64,000 nucleotides of DNA, taken from positions 30,888 to 94,887 of the forward strand of contig DASVDX010000087.1 in assembly GCA_036380875.1 (NCBI GenBank), written 5' to 3'. A model generated the notes under the pieces. The model was not told the origin of the DNA. It ran no database searches and worked only from the letters and a program-made list of their open reading frames with translations. The DNA comes from ZC4RG17 sp036380875 (GTDB lineage: Bacteria > Actinomycetota > Acidimicrobiia > Spongiisociales > ZC4RG35). Below, one piece after another: positions 44,743-53,983 of the stretch. Position 1 is the first letter of the stretch. The number at the start of each line of letters is the position of its first letter. Both the position numbers and the translations under genes were made by a program.

Positions 44743-47026
44743 GCCTCTGGTTCGGGTCCTGCTCGCGGCGGCGGGCGGTCTTCCCCCGCAGGTACTGCGG
44801 GGGCCACGGATGCCCGGTGTAGCCGTAGTCGATGGCGGCGTTGAGCGTCCAATAGGGATCCACCAGGTGGGGGCGGGCGATCAGGCACAGGTCGGCGCGC
44901 CCGGCGACGACCACCGTGTCGACGTCGTCGATCGATGAGACCGAGCCCACAGTCATCGTCGGCATGCCGGTTTCGAGGCGGATCCGGTCGGAGAACGGGG
45001 TCTGCCACAGGCGCCCGTACCTCGGCTGCTGATGTTCGACCACCTGGCCGGTGGAGACGTCGACGATGTCGACCCCGTGGTCGGCCAGCATCCGGGCGAT
45101 CTCGACGGCGTCGTCTCCGGTCGTCCCGCCCTCCGCCCAGTCGGTGGCAGAGATCCGCACCGAAAGCGGCAGGTCGTCGGGCCACATCTCGCGGACCGCG
45201 TCGACGACCTCGAGCGGGTAACGCATCCGGTTGACGAGGTTTCCTCCGTATTCGTCGTCGCGTTGGTTGGTCAGGGGGCTGATGAACGACGACAAGAGGT
45301 ACCCGTGGGCCATGTGGATCTCGAGCAGCTCGAACCCGAGGGAGGCGCTCCTGGCGGCCGCTTCGGCGAACTGGTCCCGCACCTGGTCCATGTGCCGGCG
45401 GGTCATCGGGGTGGGAACCGGCCCTCCCGGCCGGAACGGGATAGGGGAAGGGGCGAGACGCTCCCATTCGCCCTCGACCGGCACCAGTTCGTCGTCGTCG
45501 ACCTCCCAGGGGACCCGCATGCCGCCTTTGCGGCCGGAGTGGCCGAGCTGCATCCCCAGCACAGCCTGGGTGTGGTTGTGGACGAACTCGACGATCGGGC
45601 GGAACGCCTCCTGTTGTTCGTCGTTCCACAGGCCGGTGCAGCCGGGGGTGATGCGCCCTTCCGGGGACACACACGTCATCTCGACCATGACGAGGCCGGC
45701 ACCTCCCACTGCCCGGCTGCCGAGGTGTACGAGGTGCCAGTCGGTCGGTTTCCCGTCGACGGCGCAGTACTGGGCCATCGGTGACACGCCGACACGGTTG
45801 GGGAATGTCACGCCTTTCAGACGGAACGGGTGGAACATCGGCGGGGTGTCCGGCTGCGGCGCCGGCACGTTCTGGCGGCTCCGCCAGTCCTCCACGATCT
45901 CCTCGGTCGATTTCGGGTCGCGGAGCCGGAGATTGGCGAGGGTGATGCGCTGGGAGCGGGTCAGGAGCTGGAAGTCGAATTGCTTCCGCGGGAGGTCGTA
46001 GTAGCGGTCGACGGACTCGAACCACGCTTGTGACGTCCGCGCCGCCCGCTGCGTCGACTCCACCACGGGGCGGCGGTCACGTTCGTAGGCGGGGAGGGCG
46101 GCGGCCACGTGCCCGTCGTGGGCCACCAGAGCGTCGACCAAGGCGATGGCGTCCTCCATGGCCAGCTTCGTCCCCGATCCGATCGAGAAGTGGGCGGTGT
46201 GGGCGGCGTCGCCGATGATCACATACCTGTCCCACCACCACTGCTCCGTCCTGACCTCGGGGAAGCGGATCCAGCGGCTGTTGTTGCCGATCAACTCGTG
46301 GCCTTCGAGATGGTGGCCAAACACCTTCTCGGCGAACGCCTTGGCCTGGAGGTCGGTTTCGCCGGGGGCGAACCTTCGGTCGGGCTCGAGACCGGCCGCC
46401 TGCCACGCCTCCTCCGACATCTCGATGATGAAGGTGGAGAGCCCCTCGGCGTACGGATAACAATGCGCCTGGACCACCCCGTAGGGCGTCTTCTCGAAGA
46501 GGAACGTGAAGATCCCGAAGTCGTGCTCCGTGCCGAACCAGGCATACCGGGCAGCGCCCGGCACTATCTGCGGCCCGAATCGGTCGGCTAGTGACTCCCG
46601 GGTGCCCGAGTTGACCCCGTCGGCGACTACGACCAGGTCGGCGTCGAGCGACGTGGCGTCGTCCACGGTCTCGTTGAACCGGACCTCGGCGCCGAGGTCC
46701 CGCGCCCGGTCTGCCAGGACTTGGAGAAGGCGGAGGCGCGGGAAAGCGGCGAACCCGTGCCCGGTCGTGCGCGTGACTGCGCCGTCCTTTCGGATCTCGA
46801 GGTCCGACCAGTAGCGGAACTCGGCTTCGATTCGTTCGAAAGCGATCGGGTCGGCCTCGGCGATGTTTCCCAATGTCTCGTCCGAGAAGACCACCCCGAA
46901 CCCGTAGGTGGCGTCATAGGGGTTGCGTTCGAAGACCGTCACCTCGACGTCGGGCATGGCCTTGCGAGCGAGGATGGCGGTGAACAGGCCTGCCGGCCCT
47001 CCGCCGACGCAGACGATGCGGCGCAT
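44729..47026 (-). CDS. Two-domain flavoprotein, salicylyl-CoA 5-hydroxylase / anthraniloyl-CoA monooxygenase type
   Basis: 765 aa. N-terminal class A flavin monooxygenase (about 1-385) with FAD motif VGGGPAGL and GDAAHTAHFSIGSGTKLAMED; C-terminal old-yellow-enzyme domain (about 390-765) beginning FHPFRLKGVTFPNRV, with HLVHLGSRAVGG and substrate-site HMAHGYLLSSFISPLTNQR. This fusion is that of 2-aminobenzoyl-CoA monooxygenase/reductase and salicylyl-CoA 5-hydroxylase, which hydroxylate (and reduce) an aromatic CoA ester. No aromatic CoA ligase is nearby, so the substrate is inferred. TAGCAT 7 nt before the ATG suggests a leaderless message. Confidence 0.87.
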   Translation of the reverse strand: MRRIVCVGGGPAGLFTAILARKAMPDVEVTVFERNPYDATYGFGVVFSDETLGNIAEADPIAFERIEAEFRYWSDLEIRKDGAVTRTTGHGFAAFPRLRLLQVLADRARDLGAEVRFNETVDDATSLDADLVVVADGVNSGTRESLADRFGPQIVPGAARYAWFGTEHDFGIFTFLFEKTPYGVVQAHCYPYAEGLSTFIIEMSEEAWQAAGLEPDRRFAPGETDLQAKAFAEKVFGHHLEGHELIGNNSRWIRFPEVRTEQWWWDRYVIIGDAAHTAHFSIGSGTKLAMEDAIALVDALVAHDGHVAAALPAYERDRRPVVESTQRAARTSQAWFESVDRYYDLPRKQFDFQLLTRSQRITLANLRLRDPKSTEEIVEDWRSRQNVPAPQPDTPPMFHPFRLKGVTFPNRVGVSPMAQYCAVDGKPTDWHLVHLGSRAVGGAGLVMVEMTCVSPEGRITPGCTGLWNDEQQEAFRPIVEFVHNHTQAVLGMQLGHSGRKGGMRVPWEVDDDELVPVEGEWERLAPSPIPFRPGGPVPTPMTRRHMDQVRDQFAEAAARSASLGFELLEIHMAHGYLLSSFISPLTNQRDDEYGGNLVNRMRYPLEVVDAVREMWPDDLPLSVRISATDWAEGGTTGDDAVEIARMLADHGVDIVDVSTGQVVEHQQPRYGRLWQTPFSDRIRLETGMPTMTVGSVSSIDDVDTVVVAGRADLCLIARPHLVDPYWTLNAAIDYGYTGHPWPPQYLRGKTARRREQDPNQRLIER

Positions 47027-47124
47027 GGGCCAGATGCTAGGGCCGTGGCCCGGCGTGGTCGTGACCGTCGACGGCGATGAGCGGGCCTCGGCCGGGGCAG
47101 GTTAGGATCATCGGCGGTGAGAGC

Positions 47125-48579
47125 TTGTCAGACCACCACCTTCTGATCGATGGGTCTTTCGTAGACGGGGAGGGGCCACCCCGCGACGTCATCGAGCCTT
47201 CCACCGGCGGCGTCCACGTTTCCTGGCCCGATACGTCGGAATCCCAGGTCGCCGACGCAGTGGACGCCGCGGCCCGGGCCTTCCCGGGCTGGCGGGACCG
47301 CACCCAGGACGAACGCTCGGAGGCTCTGCGGGCCATCGCCGACGACATCGCCTCGGTCCGGGGAGAGCTGGCCGTCGCCTTGACCCACGAGACGGGCCGT
47401 GCCCTGTCGCGCAACGGCCTCTACGTCGACATGGCAGTGGCGGTGTTCCGCCAGTACGCCGAGCTGGCGCGGGTCGACTCGGGCCGGGTGACCCCGGCCA
47501 ACGATCCCGGCCAGCTCAGTCTCGTCCAGAAAGTCCCATATGGCGTGGTCGCCGCCCTGGTGCCGTTCAACTATCCGCTGCTTCTTCTGACCTTCAAGGT
47601 CGCCCCGGCTCTGGCGGTCGGCAACACCGTCGTGGTCAAGCCGTCGCCCGAGACGCCCCTCTCCCTCCAGATCCTCGCCGAGATCTTCTCACGACACTTG
47701 CCCGCCGGCGTGATCAACACCGTCCGCGGCGGCGCCGAAGTCGGCGAGGCATTGGTGTCGCACCCGGGGGTGGACCTGGTCGCCTTCACCGGCTCGACCG
47801 CCGTCGGCCGAACGATCGCCGCCACCTGCGCCGCCACCGGGAAAGCCACGCACCTCGAGTTGGGCGGCAAAGACCCGGCCCTCGTGTTCGCTGACACCGA
47901 CCCCGAACTGGCGGCACAAGCGGTGGTCTGGGCGGCGTTCCTCAACGCCGGCCAGGTCTGCACTTCGACGGAGAGGGTCTACGTCCACGCCTCGATCTAC
48001 GACCGCTTCGTCGAAGCAGCGGTGCGCACAACCGAGAAGCTGCGGATCGGCGACCCCTTCGACGCCGCCACCCAGATCGGGCCGATGCGCACCGAGGCCG
48101 GCAGGCAGAAAGTGCTTCGCCACCTGGATGCCGCCGTCGAAGCCGGAGCGGAAGTCCTGGTCGGGGGAGAGCCCCTCGACCGCCCGGGGTTCTTCCTCAC
48201 CCCTGCCGTAGTCACCGGAGTCGACCACTCGATGGACCTCATGATCGAAGAGACCTTTGGGCCCGTGATGCCGGTGATGCCCTTCGACGACGAAGACGAG
48301 GCATTCGCTCTGGCGGCTGACACCCCCTACGGCCTGGGTGCCAGCCTCTACACACAGACTTCGCGACTGGTCGAGCGCGCCTATCGGGAACTCCAGGTAG
48401 GGACGGTCTGGGTCAACGACCCGGTCGTCGACAACCTGGCCGCCCCATTGGGGGGCATGCGAGCAAGCGGCAACGCCAGCGAGCTCGGCCCGGAGGGCCT
48501 CGACAGTTTCACGAGGCCGCGCCGTGTCCATTGGAACCTGGACTTGGTGCGGAAGGACTGGTGGTTCCGAGAGGAGTGA
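47125..48579 (+). CDS. Aldehyde dehydrogenase (succinate-semialdehyde/benzaldehyde type)
   Basis: 484 aa from TTG 47125; an in-frame ATG at 47077 would add 16 residues with no family similarity. Motifs: VPFNYPLLLLTFK, FTGSTAVGRTI, catalytic Glu in HLELGGKDP and Cys in GQVCTSTERV. First of four genes in a row (ALDH, aminotransferase, FAD oxidase, YgjV-like) whose gaps are a few bases, so one operon. Likely oxidises the aldehyde made by its neighbours. Confidence 0.9.
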   Translation: MSDHHLLIDGSFVDGEGPPRDVIEPSTGGVHVSWPDTSESQVADAVDAAARAFPGWRDRTQDERSEALRAIADDIASVRGELAVALTHETGRALSRNGLYVDMAVAVFRQYAELARVDSGRVTPANDPGQLSLVQKVPYGVVAALVPFNYPLLLLTFKVAPALAVGNTVVVKPSPETPLSLQILAEIFSRHLPAGVINTVRGGAEVGEALVSHPGVDLVAFTGSTAVGRTIAATCAATGKATHLELGGKDPALVFADTDPELAAQAVVWAAFLNAGQVCTSTERVYVHASIYDRFVEAAVRTTEKLRIGDPFDAATQIGPMRTEAGRQKVLRHLDAAVEAGAEVLVGGEPLDRPGFFLTPAVVTGVDHSMDLMIEETFGPVMPVMPFDDEDEAFALAADTPYGLGASLYTQTSRLVERAYRELQVGTVWVNDPVVDNLAAPLGGMRASGNASELGPEGLDSFTRPRRVHWNLDLVRKDWWFREE

Positions 48580-48584
48580 GAACG

Positions 48585-49907
48585 ATGGGCCTCCAAGGAA
48601 ACGCTTCCAAGGAATGGTTCCAGCGAGCTTCGCAGGTGCTGGTCAATGGCGTGTCCAGCCAGTTCCGCTATTGGGGTGACGAGGACACGCTCGTCATCGA
48701 ACGAGGTGAGGGCGGCTATCTGATCGACGTCGATGGCAGGCGCTACCTCGACCTGCAGTGCGGGTTCGGCCCCATCATCCTGGGTCACGGCGAGCCCAGC
48801 GTCGCCTCCGCCGTGGCGGAAGCCGCCACCGAGGCGACCAGCTTCGCAATGACACAGCGTCGGGAAGTGGAGGCGGCCGAGAAGATCGTCGCCGCTCTCC
48901 GTTGGCCGGCGCGGATGCGGTTCACGAACACGGGCACCGAGGCGACGATGCACGCCATCCGCCTCGCCCGCGGCATGACCGGCCGGGACGTCGTGATCAA
49001 GTTCGAAGGCCAATACCACGGCATGCACGACTACGTGCTGTTCTCGACGGCCGGAGGACCGCCCTCGGGCCTCGGCTCGCGGTTCCGGCCCAACCCGTGG
49101 CAGTCGTCCTCGGGCATCCCCGAGGCGATCCGCTCCTACATCCGGACTCTGCCCTACAACGACCTGGAGATCGTCGAGCGCACCTTCCGCAACGAGGGCG
49201 GTCACATCGCCGCCGTCATCGTGGAGCCGATGCTCGGCAACGCCTTCGGCATCCTCCCCGCCGAGGGCTATCTCGAAGGCCTGCGCCGGCTCTGTGACGA
49301 ATACGGCGCCATGCTGATCTTCGACGAAGTCAAAACCGGGTTCCGGCTCGGCCTGGGCGGTGCGGTCGAGCACTTCGGGGTCACGCCCGACATCGGCACC
49401 TACGCCAAAGCGCTCGGCAACGGCTTCCCCGTCGCCGCCATTGCGTTGGGCGAATGGGCGGCGGAGGGATGGCGCCAGGGCGGCATCGCTCAGGCCGGCA
49501 CCTACTCCGGCAACGGCATCGCTGCCGCGGCCGCCAAGGCCACCATCGAAGCCCTCTCCGGCGGCGACGCCTACGCCCGGATCGAGAAGACCGGCGGGCG
49601 GATGATGGAAGGGCTCGCCAAAGTGCTCGCCGACCGGGGCGTGCCGGGTCACGTCGTCGGGCATCCCGCCATGTTCTCGGTGTTCATGGGGGATGAGCCG
49701 CCTCGTGAGTTCCGGGACGCGGCGCGTCACGACGCCGACACGTACGACACGGTGATCTTCAAGATGATCGAAAAGGGCGTCATGCCCTGTCCTGATGCCA
49801 AGGAGCCGTGGTTCATCTGCGCCGCGCAGACCACCGAAGACGCCGACCGGGCAGTCGAGGCGTTCGCCGACTCCCTCGACGAGGTCCTAGCCGGGCGGTC
49901 CGCATAG
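48585..49907 (+). CDS. Class III aminotransferase, glutamate-1-semialdehyde aminomutase-like
   Basis: 440 aa. Starts ATG 48585 with GAGGAG 8 nt ahead. FTNTGTEATMHAIRLARGMTG, FEGQYHGMHDY, LIFDEVKTGFRLG and PLP Lys in IGTYAKALGNGFPVAA are the GSA-aminomutase-like signature. HemL itself is about 430 aa, but position in an ALDH/oxidase operon argues for an amine or amino-acid aminotransferase. Confidence 0.88.
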   Translation: MGLQGNASKEWFQRASQVLVNGVSSQFRYWGDEDTLVIERGEGGYLIDVDGRRYLDLQCGFGPIILGHGEPSVASAVAEAATEATSFAMTQRREVEAAEKIVAALRWPARMRFTNTGTEATMHAIRLARGMTGRDVVIKFEGQYHGMHDYVLFSTAGGPPSGLGSRFRPNPWQSSSGIPEAIRSYIRTLPYNDLEIVERTFRNEGGHIAAVIVEPMLGNAFGILPAEGYLEGLRRLCDEYGAMLIFDEVKTGFRLGLGGAVEHFGVTPDIGTYAKALGNGFPVAAIALGEWAAEGWRQGGIAQAGTYSGNGIAAAAAKATIEALSGGDAYARIEKTGGRMMEGLAKVLADRGVPGHVVGHPAMFSVFMGDEPPREFRDAARHDADTYDTVIFKMIEKGVMPCPDAKEPWFICAAQTTEDADRAVEAFADSLDEVLAGRSA

Positions 49908-49908
49908 C

Positions 49909-51297
49909 GTGTCGACGGTGAATACAGGCGGCAGACCGCTCAGCCTGTGGCACGACCTGGGGCCCGCTCCTCGCCAGCGACCCGCCCTGGTCGGCGCCCA
50001 CGAGGCCGACGTGGTGATCGTCGGCGGGGGCTACACCGGGCTGTGGACCGCCTATTACCTCCTCGAGGCGCGGCCTGACCTGTCGGTGGTCGTGCTCGAG
50101 GCCGAGTTCTGCGGCTTCGGGGCATCGGGACGGAACGGCGGTTGGGTGTCTGCCAAGTTCCCGGGCTCCAAGGCGGCGATGGCTCGCCAACGCGGCGCCC
50201 AGGCGGTGATCGACTACCAGAGGGCGATGTTCGACGCCGTCGACGAGATCGGAAGGATCGCCGACAAGGAGAACATCGCCTGCGACTACCGCAAGGGCGG
50301 CATGCTCCTATACGCCACCACACCCGCCCACGTCCCCCGGCTCCAGTCATGGATGCGCGAGTTGCGACAGTGGGGCTACGGCGAAGAGGACGTCGAGTGG
50401 CTCGACGTCTCGGAGGCCCGCCGCCGAGCCGCGGTGGCGGGCACCCGCGGAGCGGTGTTCTCTCCTCACTGCGCCTCCATCGATCCCTGGAAGCTCGTGG
50501 CCGGTCTCGCCGATGCCGTCGAGCGGCGGGGGGCGGTGATCTACGAGCACAGCCGGGTGCAGGTGATCGACGAGGGCATGGTGGTAACCGACCGGGGCAC
50601 CGTCCGGGCTCCGACGGTGCTCCGGTGCACCGAGGCGTTCACCCCGGCTCTCGCCGGATTGGAGCGGACCGTGGCGCCGGTCTATTCGCTGATGATCGCC
50701 ACGGAGCCGTTGCCGGACGAGTGGTGGGACTCAGTCGGCCTCCGCAACGGAGAGACGTTCTCCGACGAACGCCACCTGATCATCTACGGCCAGCGCACCG
50801 TCGACGGCCGGTTCGCCTTCGGAGGCAGGGGAGCGCCTTATCACTTCGGCTCGACCGTGCGCCCGGAGTGGGACATCGATCCCCGAACCCACGAACTGGT
50901 CGAGCAGGTGCTCTGGAGCCTCTTCCCGCAGCTGGGTGGCACCCGGGTCACCCATCGGTGGGGCGGAGCGGTGGCGATTCCCCGGGATTGGCGAGTGTCC
51001 GTCGACTACGACCCGGCCGCGGGGCTCGGCCACGCCGGCGGATATGTCGGCCAGGGAGTCGCCTCCTCGAACCTGGCTGGCCGGACTCTCGCCGACCTCG
51101 TCGTCGGGGAGGCGACCGAACGGACGCGGCTCCCCTTCGTCGGTCACCGATCGCGGCTGTGGGAGCCGGAGCCGCTGCGGTGGATCGGTATCAACCTGGG
51201 TCGCACCCTGGCTCCGCTCACCGACACCGTGGAACGGCGGACGGGACGCCCCTCTCGATTCCTCGGGGCGATCCTCCACCGACTCACCGGCGGATGA
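49909..51297 (+). CDS. FAD-dependent amine oxidoreductase (PuuB/DAO family)
   Basis: 462 aa. Rossmann motif VVIVGGGYTGLWTAYYL, and GFGASGRNGGWVSAKF, the motif typical of gamma-glutamylputrescine oxidase PuuB and related DAO enzymes; C-terminal HRWGGAVAIPRDWRVSVDY and GYVGQGVASSNLAGRTLAD close the FAD site. It should oxidise a secondary or gamma-glutamyl amine to the aldehyde plus ammonia and H2O2. GTG start one base after the aminotransferase stop. Confidence 0.87.
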   Translation: MSTVNTGGRPLSLWHDLGPAPRQRPALVGAHEADVVIVGGGYTGLWTAYYLLEARPDLSVVVLEAEFCGFGASGRNGGWVSAKFPGSKAAMARQRGAQAVIDYQRAMFDAVDEIGRIADKENIACDYRKGGMLLYATTPAHVPRLQSWMRELRQWGYGEEDVEWLDVSEARRRAAVAGTRGAVFSPHCASIDPWKLVAGLADAVERRGAVIYEHSRVQVIDEGMVVTDRGTVRAPTVLRCTEAFTPALAGLERTVAPVYSLMIATEPLPDEWWDSVGLRNGETFSDERHLIIYGQRTVDGRFAFGGRGAPYHFGSTVRPEWDIDPRTHELVEQVLWSLFPQLGGTRVTHRWGGAVAIPRDWRVSVDYDPAAGLGHAGGYVGQGVASSNLAGRTLADLVVGEATERTRLPFVGHRSRLWEPEPLRWIGINLGRTLAPLTDTVERRTGRPSRFLGAILHRLTGG

Positions 51298-51902
51298 ACT
51301 GGGTCGAGGTGATCGGCTACGCCGGTTCGCTGCTGGTCATCGCCAGCCTCGCCCAGAGCCGCATAGTGTGGCTCCGGCTCCTGTCGTTGTGTGGGTCGGT
51401 CACGTTCTTGGTCTACGCCGTGCTGATCGAGTCGGCCCCGATCGCCCTCACCAACGCGGTGCTGATGGTCATCAACCTCTGGCATCTCTGGCGCCTGTTC
51501 GCAGGGAGGGAGGACTTCTCACTGCTGGAAGTGAGCCCCGACTCGGCCTACCTGCGTCGATTCCTCGAGTTCCACGCCGACGAGATCGCCGCCTCCCAGC
51601 CCGACTTCTCGGGAGTCCGCGAGGGCGATGTCGTAGTGATGGTCCTGAGGGACATGGTGCCGACGCTGGTCGTCGTGGGCCGGCCCAGAGGAAACGCCTT
51701 CCGCGTGTACCTCGACTACGCCATCCCCAGCTACCGCGACTTCAAAGGCGGCCGGTGGCTGTACGAGCAGCGGTCCGACTTCTTCCACCGCTTCGACGTC
51801 TCAGAGATCGTCGCCACCGGCCCGACCGAGGTCCAACGGCGCTACCTGCGGCGAGCCGGTTTCGAGCAACGGGACGACGGCAGATGGGTCCGGCCCATCT
51901 GA
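51294..51902 (+). CDS. YgjV-like inner-membrane protein with soluble C-terminal domain
   Basis: 202 aa. ATG overlaps the FAD oxidase stop (ATGA). Three TM helices (about 5-20, 28-45, 50-70; the last ending ALTNAVLMVINLWHLWRL) resemble YgjV-type proteins; the remaining 130 residues form a soluble domain ending RRYLRRAGFEQRDDGRWVRP that resembles a GNAT half-domain. Function unknown. Confidence 0.75.
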   Translation: MNWVEVIGYAGSLLVIASLAQSRIVWLRLLSLCGSVTFLVYAVLIESAPIALTNAVLMVINLWHLWRLFAGREDFSLLEVSPDSAYLRRFLEFHADEIAASQPDFSGVREGDVVVMVLRDMVPTLVVVGRPRGNAFRVYLDYAIPSYRDFKGGRWLYEQRSDFFHRFDVSEIVATGPTEVQRRYLRRAGFEQRDDGRWVRPI

Positions 51903-51903
51903 C

Positions 51904-52917
51904 CTACACCTCAGCGGGGGAGAAGACCCACACCTCCTCCTCGCCGAGTTCGTCCTGCAGCGACCGGACCTGGCGGCCGATCAGCTGATCGTCGCCATCC
52001 CAGACGACGACCGCCTCGTCGGCATGACGCCGCAGCCAGGCGTCGCGCCGCTTGAACGCCGCTGACATCGCCTGGGTCGACTCCGGAGTCTTGTTCTGGA
52101 GGATCACCGTCTCGTCGGCTCCGTCGAGCAGCTCCCGGAATCGACGCCGCGACTCGTCCGGCCAGCGTTGCTCCATACCCGGAAAGGCCAGCACCGCCAC
52201 GTAGGGGATCCCGGCATCCCGCGCCGCTTCGGCGGCCAGGGTTTCGGCTCCCAGGCCGAGCCCGGTCAATACCTTCAAGTCGGTGTGGATCTGGCGCTTG
52301 GCCGACAGGATGTCGATCAGGTGGTCCCGAACGGCCCTCGTGATCTCGTTCTCCTCGTATCCGCCCAGCTCGGTGGGACGGTGACCTGTCACGACCACCA
52401 ACCTCCCGCTGGGTCCGTCTTCGGCTTTCTGACGTTCCCGGCCGGTCGAGTCGGGCGGGCCGACATCGGTGGGCGGGCTGTCCCCGCGCCGGCTCTCCTG
52501 GGTCTCGGCGGCCTGGACTGCCAGCCGATCCGCCAGGTCGTTCCAGCGGTCGCCCGAGTGTCCCTTGACCCACCGGAACACGACCTGTCGGCGGCGCACT
52601 TCTTCGACCAGCGGCTCCCACAGGTCCCGGTTGGCCACCGGCTTGCCTCCGGAGGTCTTCCAGCCGCGGGCGATCCACCCCTCCCACCAGCGGTCGCGGA
52701 AGCAGTTCACGACATAGGCCGAGTCCGAGATCACCTCGAGCGGTCCGTCGACCGATGACAGGGCTTCGACGACCGCCGTCAGCTCCATGCGCTGGTTGGT
52801 CGTGTGCGGCTCGGCTCCCGCCGCAAAAGGGCCGTCGGGAACGATCCACGCCCACCCACCCCGCCCGGGGTTCCCCAGGCAGGCGCCATCTGTGTACACG
52901 GTGGTTCGTTCGGGCAC
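51904..52917 (-). CDS. RNase HI fused to a SLOG (YpsA/DUF1273-like) domain
   Basis: 337 aa. Residues 1-135 are RNase HI: Asp10 in YTDGACLGNPG, Glu45 in NQRMELTAVV, Asp65 in ISDSAYVV, His120 in VKGHSGDRWNDLAD; at the fourth carboxylate position Asn126 stands beside Asp127. A charged linker (about 138-168) leads to a Rossmann-like domain (about 170-330) beginning VVVTGHRPTEL, with VLTGLGLGAETLAAEAA, which matches the SLOG/YpsA family of nucleotide-binding proteins. RNase HI removes RNA from RNA-DNA hybrids; the SLOG half may bind or process a nucleotide signal. GTG start; divergent from GNAT. Confidence 0.88.
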   Translation of the reverse strand: MPERTTVYTDGACLGNPGRGGWAWIVPDGPFAAGAEPHTTNQRMELTAVVEALSSVDGPLEVISDSAYVVNCFRDRWWEGWIARGWKTSGGKPVANRDLWEPLVEEVRRRQVVFRWVKGHSGDRWNDLADRLAVQAAETQESRRGDSPPTDVGPPDSTGRERQKAEDGPSGRLVVVTGHRPTELGGYEENEITRAVRDHLIDILSAKRQIHTDLKVLTGLGLGAETLAAEAARDAGIPYVAVLAFPGMEQRWPDESRRRFRELLDGADETVILQNKTPESTQAMSAAFKRRDAWLRRHADEAVVVWDGDDQLIGRQVRSLQDELGEEEVWVFSPAEV

Positions 52918-52966
52918 GGGGCGATATTGGCAGGTTGCCGAGCCGACGGCGCCTTACCCTTGCGCC

Positions 52967-53401
52967 GTGCAACCCGTCCGCCGTGCCACCGCTGGCGACC
53001 TCGACCGTGTGATCGAACTCCACAGCCGCTTCTGCGCGGCCGACGGCCACGAATTCTCGGAATCGACCGCCCGGGCGGCACTCGAGCCGCTCCTCGTCGA
53101 CGATCGCTACGGAGTCGTGTGGATCTCCGACGGCGAGGAAGGGGAGGGTTACGCCGTCGTCACGTGGGGATGGAGCATCGAATCAGGCGGCCCGGACGCG
53201 CTGGTGGACGAGATCTACGCCGCCCCAACATCCAGCGGGATCGGCACGGCGTTGATGACGACCCTGCTCGAGGACATCGAGCGACGGGGGATCACCTCGA
53301 TCTTCCTCGAGACCGAAGCCCGCAACGATGCTGCTCGCAGGTTCTACCGGCGGTTCGGCTTCGTCGAGGAGGATTCCCGCTGGATGTCCCGATCCGTCTG
53401 A
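52967..53401 (+). CDS. GNAT-family N-acetyltransferase
   Basis: 144 aa. Acetyl-CoA-binding strand and loop VDEIYAAPTSSGIGTALMTTLLEDI, then TEARNDAARRFYRRFGFVEED. Substrate not readable. GTG start, 6 nt behind TACCCT (leaderless). The frame is open upstream, but the fold begins at VRRATAGDLDRVIELH. Confidence 0.86.
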   Translation: MQPVRRATAGDLDRVIELHSRFCAADGHEFSESTARAALEPLLVDDRYGVVWISDGEEGEGYAVVTWGWSIESGGPDALVDEIYAAPTSSGIGTALMTTLLEDIERRGITSIFLETEARNDAARRFYRRFGFVEEDSRWMSRSV

Positions 53402-53402
53402 C

Positions 53403-53957
53403 TCAGCCGGCGCGTTGACGCCGCCGGTGAGCGGCCACGTTCTCGCGATTCCGGCACGCCGCCGAGCAATGGCGCCGGGAGAGGTTGCGCGACGTGTCCA
53501 CGAAGGCGTCCCGGCATCCATGGGCGCTGCAGATCCCCAGCCGGTCGAAGCCGTGATCGGCGATCACCGTCGCCAGTCCCATGGCGGTGATCACACCCAG
53601 CCAGTCGGTCAATGATCCCGCCTTCGGCTCGAAGTGCATGTGGGGTGACGTCCCATGGGTCGACAGGGAAGGCATGGCGTGATGGCGCTCGAGGAGGGCA
53701 TTGATCTCGTCGGCCGCGGCGTGGGCATCGGGCGCCTCGAACACGGCACGCAGACCGAGGCGGAGTCGGCGGACGCCTTCGACGTCGGCGGGCACGGCGG
53801 GTGGAAGGTCATCTCGCCAGACGCCGGCGGCCGCATCGATGATCCCCTTCAGGTCGTCGACGCCGGTCAGGTTCTCGGTTCCCGAGACCCAGCCGTAGCT
53901 GTTGACGATCTCGACCGCCAGCCGAACGGGGTCACCGGTGTAATTGGAGAAATCCAT
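53403..53957 (-). CDS. CGNR zinc-finger (ABATE domain) transcriptional regulator
   Basis: 184 aa. N-terminal ABATE stress-response domain (about 1-130) and a C-terminal zinc ribbon with ICSAHGCRDAFVDTSRNLSRRHCSAACRNRENVAAHR, of which four Cys bind zinc (CGNR family; here CRNR). Such proteins are one-component regulators of small-molecule response. It is divergent from the 60-aa gene and TPP enzyme, with GATTACG repeats in between, so it is their probable regulator. Confidence 0.87.
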   Translation of the reverse strand: MDFSNYTGDPVRLAVEIVNSYGWVSGTENLTGVDDLKGIIDAAAGVWRDDLPPAVPADVEGVRRLRLGLRAVFEAPDAHAAADEINALLERHHAMPSLSTHGTSPHMHFEPKAGSLTDWLGVITAMGLATVIADHGFDRLGICSAHGCRDAFVDTSRNLSRRHCSAACRNRENVAAHRRRQRAG

Positions 53958-53983
53958 TTGACTAATTACATGAGCTCGGTTAC

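Noticed and set aside
47077..47124. Upstream ATG as start of the second aldehyde dehydrogenase
   Set aside because: The extra 16 residues do not match the family, and the segment contains a TAGGAT promoter element.
48585..49907. HemL of tetrapyrrole synthesis
   Set aside because: Signature is GSA-aminomutase-like, but the operon holds amine-catabolic enzymes and no other hem gene.
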